The notes: generated from the letters alone by a model not told the origin. Shown: positions 1 to 7,459, counted from the stretch's first letter. The stretch: DNA of 10,863 nucleotides from JAZRUF01 sp045652405 (GCA_045652405.1 JAZRUF010000100.1:1-10863), one strand, 5' to 3'. A program made the numbers and translations.

Positions 1-1644
1 CGAACGCGCCTTGTCAACGCGATAGAAGCGCTCGAACAGCCGCGGAATATCCTTTTCCGCGATACCAATACCGGTATCCGATACCTCAATATACGTAAAC
101 TCGCCCTCGTGACGCGCTTTAATCTTCACCTCGCCGCCGTCAGGCGTGTACTTTATCGCGTTTCCTACAATGTTTACGATTACCTGCTCTATTCTACCTT
201 GGTCGCCGTTTATCACCGGAAGCTCACCCTCGATATCGAGCGTGAAATTGTGCTTGTGGTTTTTAGCCTCAATGACCATCGCATCGTATACGTTTTCAAT
301 GCTGTCTTTAATCGCAAACTCGGATATTTTCCAGTCCATCTTCGCATAGTCAAGCTTTGAGAGCGTAAGCAGGTCCTTTACAATTCGCGTCATGCGGTCA
401 GTCTCATTTAAAATTACCTGATAGAACCGCGCGGAGAGCTCAGGCTGCGGCTCTTCCATCTCCATAAGCGTTTCCGTGTAGCTCTTTACGTTTGTAAGCG
501 GCGTGCGCAACTCGTGGGATACGTTTGCGACGAACTCACGGCGGCTCTGCTCAAGCTTAAACTGCTCGGTAATATCGTGAACAACCGCGATAACTCCGCC
601 GTCACCGCTGCCGAAAGCCGCGAAATACACCTTGAGAACTCGTCCCGAAACCGTGTAATCGCACTCTAAAAACTCGGTAGCCTTCTGCCCGAGCACGCGC
701 TCAAAGGATATTCCTGTAGAACCGTAAAGCTCCTCAAAGCTCGGGTTATCCTCTAAATGCACGCCGAGCATCTCCTCGGCGGCGGGGTTTATGTGGATAA
801 TAGCACCGTCATGCGAAAACGCGGTCACACCGTCGGTCATATGCAAGAAGAGCGTGTTTAACTTATCGCGCTCGCCCTCAACCTTTTCAAGTGTTTCGTG
901 GAGCACCTGCGCCATGTCGTTAAACGTCTCGGTCAAAATGCCAATCTCGTCCTGAGAGTGCACCTCAAGCCGTGTCTTAAACTCACCCATGGACATAAGC
1001 TTTGCGCTGCGCGTCAGGTTCTCAATCGGCGTGGTTATCGTCTTTGAAAGCACAAGGCTTAAAATAATTGCTATTATAAGCGCAAAGAGTATCGCGCGTA
1101 TGATTATCTGAAAGAGAGAATTTGTAAGCGCGGTCATGTCCTGCTTGGTGTCCTTTATATATACTATATACTCAACCTTATCCTCAATGATTATAGGAAC
1201 CGCGCGGTCGAAATACGCGGCACTCACGCGCTTTTCCTGACCAATCTTTCCGCCGAGCGCACTTATAACCGCGGGCGTGCGCTCAGGCTCACGGTCATCC
1301 GAGCCTGCAAGCATCGCGCCGGTCTTTCCGTCGAGTATATAGAAATTTCGGTTTGCGGAAATTCCAAGCGACGACGAATAAGCCTCAAGCGTACCCTTGA
1401 GGGCTTCTGCCCCATTCTCGCTTGCGGCTTCATTTTTAAGCGCGGAGTACATATTCGCGGTAAATGCCGAGTTCATCTGCTCGGTAAAATCATCAAAATA
1501 ATAAGTGCTCACCCAGTTTATAAGAAACGTACCTACAACCGCCATAACCGCGACTATAAGCACGACCAGTATCATGGCAAGCCTCATATGCAGAGAGCGC
1601 AGGATACTGCCTGTCACCCTCTCCTTTTTATCCCGCCCGCTCAT
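1..1644 (-). CDS. walK: Sensor histidine kinase, WalK/VicK type (C-terminus cut by window edge)
   Basis: Membrane sensor kinase that would phosphorylate the response regulator encoded just upstream and control cell-wall turnover genes. 548 codons are visible, in frame to base 1; the last part of the ATPase domain is off the window. Domains in order: transmembrane segment at about residues 22-42, extracytoplasmic domain about 43-176, second transmembrane segment 177-199, HAMP about 200-252, PAS about 258-365, HisKA with the phospho-acceptor H377 in SHELRTP, then HATPase with N-box residues N491 and N495 and the G1 box DTGIGI starting at D523, ending in the F-box FERFYRVDKARS. The ATG overlaps the stop of the regulator gene (ATGA), which indicates translational coupling. 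HAMP-PAS-HisKA-HATPase order with two membrane segments is the WalK layout; PhoR-type kinases can look alike, so the name rests mainly on the WalR-like partner. PAS residues H268, D271, H356 and E360 match the spacing of a zinc site known in Staphylococcus aureus WalK. Confidence 0.88.
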   Translation of the reverse strand, partial: MSGRDKKERVTGSILRSLHMRLAMILVVLIVAVMAVVGTFLINWVSTYYFDDFTEQMNSAFTANMYSALKNEAASENGAEALKGTLEAYSSSLGISANRNFYILDGKTGAMLAGSDDREPERTPAVISALGGKIGQEKRVSAAYFDRAVPIIIEDKVEYIVYIKDTKQDMTALTNSLFQIIIRAILFALIIAIILSLVLSKTITTPIENLTRSAKLMSMGEFKTRLEVHSQDEIGILTETFNDMAQVLHETLEKVEGERDKLNTLFLHMTDGVTAFSHDGAIIHINPAAEEMLGVHLEDNPSFEELYGSTGISFERVLGQKATEFLECDYTVSGRVLKVYFAAFGSGDGGVIAVVHDITEQFKLEQSRREFVANVSHELRTPLTNVKSYTETLMEMEEPQPELSARFYQVILNETDRMTRIVKDLLTLSKLDYAKMDWKISEFAIKDSIENVYDAMVIEAKNHKHNFTLDIEGELPVINGDQGRIEQVIVNIVGNAIKYTPDGGEVKIKARHEGEFTYIEVSDTGIGIAEKDIPRLFERFYRVDKARS

Positions 1645-2333
1645 TTGTTGAGCAGGTAGCCGGAGCCGCGGCGCGTTACGATATACTCAGGCTCACTCGG
1701 GTTATCCTCTATCTTCTCGCGCAGACGGCGGATAGTCACGTCTACCGTGCGCACATCGCCGAAGAACTGGTAGTTCCACACCTGCTCCATGAGCGTCTCG
1801 CGTGAGAACACCTTGCCCGGCTGGGTTGCAAAAAACTTTATAAGCTCAAACTCGCGCGGTGAAAGCTCGATGAGCTTCCCGCTCTTTTTAACCTGCATTG
1901 CGCTCAAGTCCACCTCAAGCTCGCCAAAGGTCAGAATATCCTCGGCACTTGAACTTTGCGCCGCATCGAGTACCTGACGGCGGATGTTTGCCTTAACTCG
2001 TGCCAGAAGCTCGCGCATGGAAAACGGCTTTGTGATGTAATCATCCGCACCCAGCTCAAGACCTAAAATCTTATCCACTTCCTCTTCACGCGCGGTCAGC
2101 ATGATTATCGGTGTGGACATAGTCTTTCTCAGGTACTTGCACACCTCGTATCCGTCCATCTTCGGCAGCATCAGGTCAAGCAGAATAAGGTCCGGGTTTT
2201 CCGCCTTCGCCTTTTCCACACCCTCTTCGCCGTCGTATGCGGCAAGCACAGTGTAACCCTCACGCTCGAGATTGAAGCTGATAATATCCACTATCGCCTG
2301 CTCGTCCTCAACTATAAGTATTTTCTTTTCCAT
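1641..2333 (-). CDS. walR: OmpR/PhoB-family response regulator, WalR/YycF type
   Basis: DNA-binding response regulator, 230 residues, the usual length for WalR. The receiver domain (about 1-118) carries the acidic pocket E9/D10, phospho-acceptor D53 in LLDLMLP, T80 and K102 in TKPFS. After a linker rich in Ser, Ala and Asp, the winged-helix DNA-binding domain (about 133-230) has the stretch FGDVRTVDVTIRRLREKIED, which is very close to WalR proteins of Firmicutes as I remember them, and ends in the wing motif RRGSGYLL. Known WalR proteins control autolysin and other cell-wall genes. A GGGAG ribosome site lies about 8 bases before the ATG, and the gene follows the Nudix gene after 26 bases. The stop codon overlaps the kinase start by four bases. 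PhoP is the main alternative, but the sequence of the DNA-binding domain favours WalR. Confidence 0.9.
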   Translation of the reverse strand: MEKKILIVEDEQAIVDIISFNLEREGYTVLAAYDGEEGVEKAKAENPDLILLDLMLPKMDGYEVCKYLRKTMSTPIIMLTAREEEVDKILGLELGADDYITKPFSMRELLARVKANIRRQVLDAAQSSSAEDILTFGELEVDLSAMQVKKSGKLIELSPREFELIKFFATQPGKVFSRETLMEQVWNYQFFGDVRTVDVTIRRLREKIEDNPSEPEYIVTRRGSGYLLNK

Positions 2334-2359
2334 ATCCGGCTCCCTCTTCCCCGACTGTA

Positions 2360-2896
2360 TTACCGTTTTATAATCCGCGCGGCCTTGAGCGCGGCGGTAA
2401 CGGTTTTCGCATCGTGAATTCTATCCTGGTCTATCATGGATAAAAGCTCGTCAAACTTAATCTTTTCTACACTTAAAAACTCATCTTCATCCGGACATGC
2501 CTTACCCGCATGAAGCCCTTTTGCAAGGTATAAGTACAGCTTTTCGTTTACGTACCCGGGTGACGGATAAACAACCCCGAGCGGTACTATCTCGTCAGCC
2601 GAGCATCCGGTCTCCTCCCTAAGCTCGCGCACGCCGCACTCATACGGGTCCTCGCCCGGCTCAAGCTTTCCCGCGGGTATCTCTAAAAGCTCCTCGCCGT
2701 AAGGATAGCGAAACTGGCGCACGAGAAGGACATTTCCCTGACCGTCAAGCGGAAGTATCCCCACCCCGCCCGGATGGTCGCATACCTCGCGCTTTGCACG
2801 CCGCCCATCGCAAAGCTCAACCTCATCAACGTGTACGTTGAGTATTTTTCCGTTATATATTACGTTTTGTTTTACGGTTTTTTCAAAAAACTGCAT
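2360..2896 (-). CDS. nudF: Nudix hydrolase, ADP-ribose pyrophosphatase type
   Basis: Likely hydrolyses ADP-ribose to AMP and ribose 5-phosphate in the cytoplasm, a clean-up step of NAD metabolism. The complete Nudix box is present: G76, E82, then RELREETG at residues 90-97, fitting GX5EX7REUXEEXGU. Upstream of it come the beta-strand GNVLLVRQFRYPYGEELLEIPAG, whose RQFR and E-I-P-A-G elements are typical of the ADP-ribose pyrophosphatase group, and downstream a Y-x-S-P-G-Y/F loop (Y110-PSPG-Y) also characteristic of that group. At 178 residues the length is normal. It is the first gene of a unit continuing into walR and walK. The ribosome site is weak: GGGAG is 14 bases from the ATG and AGAAGAAG is nearer. 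Substrate is inferred from family motifs only; other nucleoside diphosphate sugars remain possible. Confidence 0.88.
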   Translation of the reverse strand: MQFFEKTVKQNVIYNGKILNVHVDEVELCDGRRAKREVCDHPGGVGILPLDGQGNVLLVRQFRYPYGEELLEIPAGKLEPGEDPYECGVRELREETGCSADEIVPLGVVYPSPGYVNEKLYLYLAKGLHAGKACPDEDEFLSVEKIKFDELLSMIDQDRIHDAKTVTAALKAARIIKR

Positions 2897-2956
2897 GTAA
2901 CTTCTTCTTTCTCCCTGAAAATTATGTAAGCCCCTACATCCATTTCCTATAATATA

Positions 2957-2984
2957 AGTATAGCATAATTTTTAAATATCTAAA
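2957..2984 (-). promoter_or_regulatory. Predicted promoter of the nudF-walR-walK unit
   Basis: Read on the minus strand, an extended -10 element TGCTATACT (2965 down to 2957) lies 16 bases after a weak -35-like TTTAGA (2984 down to 2979). It sits about 60 bases before the nudF ATG in an AT-rich 99-base gap. The extended TGn motif can make up for the poor -35. This is a sequence-based prediction; a TATTAT a few bases further downstream is an alternative -10. Confidence 0.5.
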
Positions 2985-2995
2985 ACCATTTTTTT

Positions 2996-3760
2996 CTATC
3001 CCTCGGCGCGCCTTATCGCCCATGGAATATAGTGCCAAATCTGCTCTGCCCACACCGGCCAGAAATGCCCGCCCGGCGCTTCCTCATATGTTATGTCAAG
3101 AGAGAGCGATTTTGCAAAGCTCAGATACCTGCGGTTATCCGCATATAAAAAATCCTCAGTCCCGCAGAACTGGTATATAGCCGGCATACACTTTCCCGCC
3201 ACCCGCTCGGAAAGGTAGAAGATATCGTTTTCTCCACCGCGTATGCGCGCATTTTCGCCAAACGCGTTTTTTAAAACCTCGCGCTCATGTGCATTTAACC
3301 CATGACTCTTTATAAGCTGCCCCTCCACGTCCATAACGCTTGAGAGGCTTCCTATCGTCGCAAAGCGCGTGGGGTTTAAAAGCCCTATCTTCATCGCGCC
3401 AAAACCGCCCATGGAAATGCCCGCAATATGGTTTAGCTCCGGCTTATCGCCCAGTCCGAAAAACCTGCGCGATACCTCGAAAACCTCATCGGCAATGTGC
3501 GTGTAATAATCCTCACCCTGCGCGGTCTTGCAGTAGAAGCTGTTCTTCGCCTCTGGCATTATAACGCAAACGCCGTACTTCTCCGCAAGCTCCTGAATAC
3601 GCGTGTTCGCGCACCAGGTAAGGTAATTTCCGTCAAGCCCATGCAGAAGTGTAAATACCGGCGCGGAGTTAATATCCGAAACATTCTCGGGCAAAACCAC
3701 GTTCATCGCGGTCTTAGCACCCAATATACGCGAATTATATATGCAATTTAAGAGTGCCAT
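2996..3760 (-). CDS. Alpha/beta-hydrolase esterase, EstA/tributyrin esterase-like
   Basis: Serine esterase of the esterase D (PF00756-type) fold, 254 residues, cytoplasmic as no signal peptide is visible. Family members hydrolyse short-chain acyl esters or S-formylglutathione; the layout here is closest to the EstA tributyrin esterases of Gram-positive bacteria. Visible elements in order: the oxyanion segment HGLDGN (40-45) followed by a conserved W49, the nucleophile elbow GISMGG with S116, the acid D203 in GTEDFLY, and the catalytic H232 in GGHFWPVW. The natural substrate cannot be told from sequence. It starts three bases after the cinA stop, with AGGGG about 10 bases before the ATG, so it is the last gene of the desulfurase-thiI-cinA unit. 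No clear intrinsic terminator follows its TAG. Confidence 0.85.
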   Translation of the reverse strand: MALLNCIYNSRILGAKTAMNVVLPENVSDINSAPVFTLLHGLDGNYLTWCANTRIQELAEKYGVCVIMPEAKNSFYCKTAQGEDYYTHIADEVFEVSRRFFGLGDKPELNHIAGISMGGFGAMKIGLLNPTRFATIGSLSSVMDVEGQLIKSHGLNAHEREVLKNAFGENARIRGGENDIFYLSERVAGKCMPAIYQFCGTEDFLYADNRRYLSFAKSLSLDITYEEAPGGHFWPVWAEQIWHYIPWAIRRAEG

Positions 3761-3763
3761 AGC

Positions 3764-5017
3764 TTATTTTCCCCTGTACATATTCTCAACAAACCGGCGC
3801 ACCATATCAAGCGCACCCAGCGCGGCAGAGTTTCTTATGCGTGCGCGCTCACCGGTCCAGTTCATTCTCCGGCACCAGCATACACCGTTTGAGTACACCG
3901 CGATGTACACCGTGCCCACCGGCTTTTCCTCGCTCCCGCCGTCGGGTCCTGCAATACCCGTGACGGACACACCAATATCCGCACCTAAGTATTCCGCAGC
4001 GCCGCGCGCCATCTGCTCCGCGCACTGGCGGCTGACCGCGCCGTACTTTTCAAAAATCTCAACCCCAACACCTAAAAGTGCGCTTTTAAGCTCATTTGTA
4101 TACGTAACGCCGCCGCCTAAAAAGCACTCGGACGAGCCGGGTACATTGGTTATCTTCTGCGATACCAGACCACCTGTGCACGACTCAGCCGTTGCAAGCG
4201 TAAGCCCTTTTTCTTTAAGCAAATCCACAACCGCAAACTCAAGGCCTTCCACGTCAACGCCGTAGATTAGCTGACCGAATATGCCTTTAAGCTCGGCGAT
4301 TACCGGACGTGTGAGCGCATCCGCCGCCTCGTGGCTTTCCGCCTTACCTGTCACGCGTAGCAGTACTTCGCCCTCTTTTGCGTACGGCGCAAGGGATGGG
4401 TTTTCCATCTTCTCCATCCGCTCGCGAAGCTTTTGCTCAACGGCAGATTCGCCCATGCCTATTATCCTTATATTGTGCGATACTATCTCACCGTCAGATA
4501 ACTTTCTTAAGTATTCCATCGCACGCTCGCGCATCATGGGTACGCACTCGCGCGGAGGTCCGGGCAGCATGATTACATGTACCCCATCTGCGAAAAATGC
4601 ACATCCGGGCGCAGTGCCCCAGTCGTTTTCAAGCACTGTGCACCCCTCAGGAAGCCACGCCTGCTGCTCGTTGTTTGCAGTCATTTCGCGCCCAACTTTC
4701 TTGAAAAAGGCGCGGATTTTATTAAGCTCCTCTTCGTGAAGCTTAAGCTTTAATCCGAAGCACTCGGCAAGCGTCTGCTTGGTCAAATCGTCATACGTAG
4801 GGCCAAGTCCGCCCGTGGTTATAATTATGTCCGCACGCTCCTTGGCTATCGCAACCGCCGCCTTGAGCCTCTGCGGGTTATCACCCACCACCGTGTGGTA
4901 GTATACGTTTATCCCGAGCTCGCTGAGCCCCTGAGATACCACCTGAGCGTCAGTGTTTGCAATATCGCCCAGCAAAAGCTCAGTACCCACTGCAATTATT
5001 TCAGCACTGTATGCCAT
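3764..5017 (-). CDS. cinA: CinA: two-domain nicotinamide-nucleotide amidohydrolase / ADP-ribose pyrophosphatase
   Basis: Full-length CinA, 417 residues. The N-terminal MoaB/MogA-like domain (about 1-170, COG1058) shows GTELLLGDIANTDAQ from residue 11, TTGGLGPTYDDLTK at 67-80 and LPGPPRE at 151-157; in characterised proteins this domain has ADP-ribose pyrophosphatase activity. A linker domain leads to the C-terminal PncC domain (about 262-415) with AESCTGG at 277-283, including the conserved S279, and VTGIAGPDGG at 352-361; this domain deamidates nicotinamide mononucleotide to nicotinate mononucleotide for NAD recycling. In many Firmicutes cinA lies next to recA and was linked to competence; here it lies instead between thiI and an esterase gene. 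The ribosome site AGAGGT overlaps the thiI stop, 15 bases upstream, suggesting coupled translation. Confidence 0.93.
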   Translation of the reverse strand: MAYSAEIIAVGTELLLGDIANTDAQVVSQGLSELGINVYYHTVVGDNPQRLKAAVAIAKERADIIITTGGLGPTYDDLTKQTLAECFGLKLKLHEEELNKIRAFFKKVGREMTANNEQQAWLPEGCTVLENDWGTAPGCAFFADGVHVIMLPGPPRECVPMMRERAMEYLRKLSDGEIVSHNIRIIGMGESAVEQKLRERMEKMENPSLAPYAKEGEVLLRVTGKAESHEAADALTRPVIAELKGIFGQLIYGVDVEGLEFAVVDLLKEKGLTLATAESCTGGLVSQKITNVPGSSECFLGGGVTYTNELKSALLGVGVEIFEKYGAVSRQCAEQMARGAAEYLGADIGVSVTGIAGPDGGSEEKPVGTVYIAVYSNGVCWCRRMNWTGERARIRNSAALGALDMVRRFVENMYRGK

Positions 5018-5032
5018 TAAAATTCACAACCT

Positions 5033-6202
5033 CTATACCGTAATAATCTCAATATTCTCGACCGCGCGGTCTATAAGCGCGTCAATGTCGAGCTTTCTCT
5101 CCTCAATCTCCAAATCCTTAAGACGCGGCTTGGTCTTCGGATGCTTGGGTGTAAAGACCGTGCAGCAATCCTCATATGGAAGAATTGAAGTCTCAAACGT
5201 GTCAATCTTTCGCGCTATGGTTACAATCTCTTCCTTATCCATTCCGATTACCGGGCGCAGTACCGGCAGCGTACACATCGACGCGGTAACGCCCAACGCC
5301 TCCATCGTCTGGCTTGCCACCTGCCCTAAGCTTTCACCGGTTATAAGCGCCTTGCAGTTTTTAGAGAGCGCGACGCGCTCGGAAATCCGCATCATGAAAC
5401 GGCGCATGATAAGCGTAAACATATCCTCGCGGCAGCACTCGCGTATCTTCTCCTGAATCTCGGTAAACGGAACCACTGAAATTTCAATCCGTCCGGTAAA
5501 TACCGAAAGACGGCGCGCAAGCTCTACCACCTTTTCCTTCGCACGCTCGGAGGTGTACGGATACGAGAAGAAATGTATGCCGTGGAGCGATACACCGCGT
5601 TTTGCAATCATGTATCCGGCTACCGGGCTGTCAATACCGCCTGAGAGCAGCAGTCCCGCGCTTCCGTTTACGCCGACCGGCATTCCGCCCGCACCCGCTG
5701 ACGGATTTGCGTGTACATATGCCGCCTTGTCACGCACCTCGACCTTTACGCACACCTGGGGGTTGTTTACATCCACCTTTAAGTTTGAAAACGTATCGTG
5801 TAGCGCACCACCGACTTCCTGGGAAATCTGTATAGAGGTGAGCGGAAAGCTCTTGTCCGACCGGCGGGACTCCACCTTAAACGTCTTTTCCTCGCCGCCG
5901 AGTACAGGTGCTAAAAACTCACGTGCAGTATCAATTATCGCGGAAATATCCTTTTCACACTCCGCCGCGCGGCAAACGCTTACAACGCCGAAAACCTTCT
6001 TAGCCGCATCGTAAGCCTTTGTAATATCCGCATTTTCGTCCTGCGGCTCAACGTATATCGTCGATTGCAGGCAGTATACCTTGAAGTTTCCGCATGCGCG
6101 CATGCGCCAGCTTATATTCTTTATAAGCCGGCTTTCAAAAACACCGCGGTTTAAGCCTTTTAGGACAATCTCGCCCAATTTTAAAAGCAATATCTCTCTC
6201 AC
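5033..6202 (-). CDS. thiI: tRNA 4-thiouridine sulfurtransferase ThiI, without rhodanese domain
   Basis: Makes 4-thiouridine at position 8 of tRNA by adenylating U8 and accepting sulfur from a cysteine desulfurase; in some organisms ThiI also serves thiamine thiazole synthesis. 389 residues, against about 480 in Escherichia coli, because the C-terminal rhodanese domain is absent. Order: N-terminal ferredoxin-like domain, THUMP (about 60-165), then the PP-loop ATPase with SGGIDSP at 187-193, the segment CCREDMFTLIMRRFMMR (256-272) and GESLGQVASQT (289-299), and C346-C347 near the C-terminus where the essential cysteine of E. coli (C344) is expected. The start codon is GTG at 6202-6200, set by AAGGGGA about 10 bases upstream and by alignment of the N-terminal REILLLKLGEIVLKG motif. 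It follows the desulfurase gene by six bases, which points to direct sulfur relay between the two products. Confidence 0.95.
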   Translation of the reverse strand: MREILLLKLGEIVLKGLNRGVFESRLIKNISWRMRACGNFKVYCLQSTIYVEPQDENADITKAYDAAKKVFGVVSVCRAAECEKDISAIIDTAREFLAPVLGGEEKTFKVESRRSDKSFPLTSIQISQEVGGALHDTFSNLKVDVNNPQVCVKVEVRDKAAYVHANPSAGAGGMPVGVNGSAGLLLSGGIDSPVAGYMIAKRGVSLHGIHFFSYPYTSERAKEKVVELARRLSVFTGRIEISVVPFTEIQEKIRECCREDMFTLIMRRFMMRISERVALSKNCKALITGESLGQVASQTMEALGVTASMCTLPVLRPVIGMDKEEIVTIARKIDTFETSILPYEDCCTVFTPKHPKTKPRLKDLEIEERKLDIDALIDRAVENIEIITV

Positions 6203-6208
6203 TTTATT

Positions 6209-7327
6209 CTATCCCCTTTTTAAAATCTCACTTATCGCGGCTATAAGCGCATCCGCATCGTCACAGGTTGTATCACGCCCCGCGCTTATGCGTATCGCCG
6301 AGTCGATAACCTTTACCGGAACTCCCATGGCTGAGAGCACATGACTTCGCTTGCCCTTGCTGCACGCAGAGCCTGAGGATACGTAAATTCCGCGCTGCTC
6401 AAGCATGCGCATGACTACCTCGCTCGGATAACGGCTTGGCGATACGCTTAGAATATGCGGCGCATCAGCCCCCGCTATAACCTCAACACCTGGGAGCGCA
6501 TTAAGCTCCTCGCGCATTTTACCTGTCGCCTGCGCCATATTTTTCCGCCATGCTTTTCCGTTTTCATACCACTCATTGCACGCGGCTGAAAATGCCGCAA
6601 TAAGCGGTACCGACTCAGTGCCCGAGCGCATTCCGCGCTCCTGACCGCCGCCCAAATTCCGCGGCGCAAGCCTTACACCTTTTTTAACGTATATCGCGCC
6701 GATACCCTTGGGCGCGTTTATCTTATGCCCGGAAACCGTTATTATATCCGCTCCCGTGTCACCGAGCGCACCGTCGAGCTTAAAAAACGCCTGAACCGCG
6801 TCGGTATGAATAAGCGTGTTTTTATTCTTCTCGCGCACCGCACGGCAAATATCCGCAATCGGGTTTTTTGCACCCACTTCGTTATTTACGCTCATTACGG
6901 ATACAAGAAAAGTATCCTCGCGCACCGCCGCACAAACATCCTCTACACGTATATGTCCACTCGAGTCGGGCTTTATATAGCTTATCTCCCAACCCATCGC
7001 CTCAAGACTTTTCATCGGCTCTAGCACGGACGCATGCTCGCAAGCGCTCGTTATAATATGCCGACCGCGCCGTGAATTTGCCTGCGCCGCACCGAATATC
7101 GCCAGGTTATTCCCCTCAGTGCCTCCGCCGGTGAAATACACCTCAGCCTTTCCGACACCCATGCATTTTGAAACCTCTTCACGCGCGGACTCTATAATTC
7201 TTTCGCCCTCTATCCCCAGTCCGTGGAGCGAGGACGGATTCCCAAACCGCTCGCGCATCGCGTCCACCGCGGCATCCGCCGCCGCCTGCGATACACGCGT
7301 CGTCGCGGCATTATCCAGATATATCAT
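6209..7327 (-). CDS. PLP-dependent cysteine desulfurase (NifS/IscS family), partner of ThiI
   Basis: Removes sulfur from cysteine to form a protein persulfide and alanine. 372 residues, slightly shorter than IscS (about 404). Seen: N-terminal YLDNAATT (3-10), GGGTEGNNLA (67-76) and H98 for PLP stacking, DAVQA (176-180), the Schiff-base lysine K202 in SGHKINAPKG, RSGTE (234-238), and the catalytic C322 in SSGSACSKGK. The loop between C322 and the following HVL is two residues shorter than in IscS as I recall it, which fits a specialised desulfurase rather than the general Fe-S enzyme. It is the first gene of the unit and is directly followed by thiI, as nifZ-thiI in Bacillus subtilis. GAGGTG lies about six bases before the ATG. 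General Fe-S cluster supply cannot be excluded, but no iscU-like gene is visible nearby. Confidence 0.93.
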   Translation of the reverse strand: MIYLDNAATTRVSQAAADAAVDAMRERFGNPSSLHGLGIEGERIIESAREEVSKCMGVGKAEVYFTGGGTEGNNLAIFGAAQANSRRGRHIITSACEHASVLEPMKSLEAMGWEISYIKPDSSGHIRVEDVCAAVREDTFLVSVMSVNNEVGAKNPIADICRAVREKNKNTLIHTDAVQAFFKLDGALGDTGADIITVSGHKINAPKGIGAIYVKKGVRLAPRNLGGGQERGMRSGTESVPLIAAFSAACNEWYENGKAWRKNMAQATGKMREELNALPGVEVIAGADAPHILSVSPSRYPSEVVMRMLEQRGIYVSSGSACSKGKRSHVLSAMGVPVKVIDSAIRISAGRDTTCDDADALIAAISEILKRG

Positions 7328-7363
7328 ATGTGCACCTCACATAAATTACCTTTTCCTCTCTAT

Positions 7364-7392
7364 ATTATAATCCAAATATCTGAATAAATCTA
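7364..7392 (-). promoter_or_regulatory. Predicted promoter of the desulfurase-thiI-cinA-esterase unit
   Basis: On the minus strand a perfect -10 TATAAT (7369 down to 7364) follows a weak -35-like TAGATT (7392 down to 7387) with a 17-base spacer. The -10 lies about 37 bases before the desulfurase ATG. Prediction from sequence only; the -35 matches consensus at three of six positions. Confidence 0.55.
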
Positions 7393-7402
7393 TATAAAGT
7401 TA

Positions 7403-7431
7403 TTGTAATTTCAATTATTTTTTGCTATAAT
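7403..7431 (+). promoter_or_regulatory. Predicted purA promoter
   Basis: TTGTAA (7403-7408) and a perfect TATAAT (7426-7431) are separated by 17 bases, and the -10 is extended by TGC (7423-7425). This is close to the sigma-A consensus. Start of transcription would fall near 7438, giving a leader of about 68 bases before the purA ATG. The -35 is only 10 bases from the -35 of the divergent desulfurase promoter. Confidence 0.7.
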
Positions 7432-7434
7432 ATT

Positions 7435-7459
7435 ATGCGTAATTTTTTAAAACACGCAT
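7435..7459. repeat. Inverted repeat ATGCGT-N13-ACGCAT at the predicted purA transcription start
   Basis: The arms at 7435-7440 and 7454-7459 are exact reverse complements, separated by an AT-only spacer apart from one C. The repeat lies directly after the purA -10 and would overlap the transcription start, a common place for an operator. The six-base arms and AT-rich setting leave a fair chance of coincidence, and no known regulator site is recognised. Confidence 0.3.

Noticed and set aside
3741..4265. Plus-strand open frame of 174 codons opposite the end of cinA
   Set aside because: It is antisense to well-conserved CinA motifs, has no ribosome site and matches nothing known to me.
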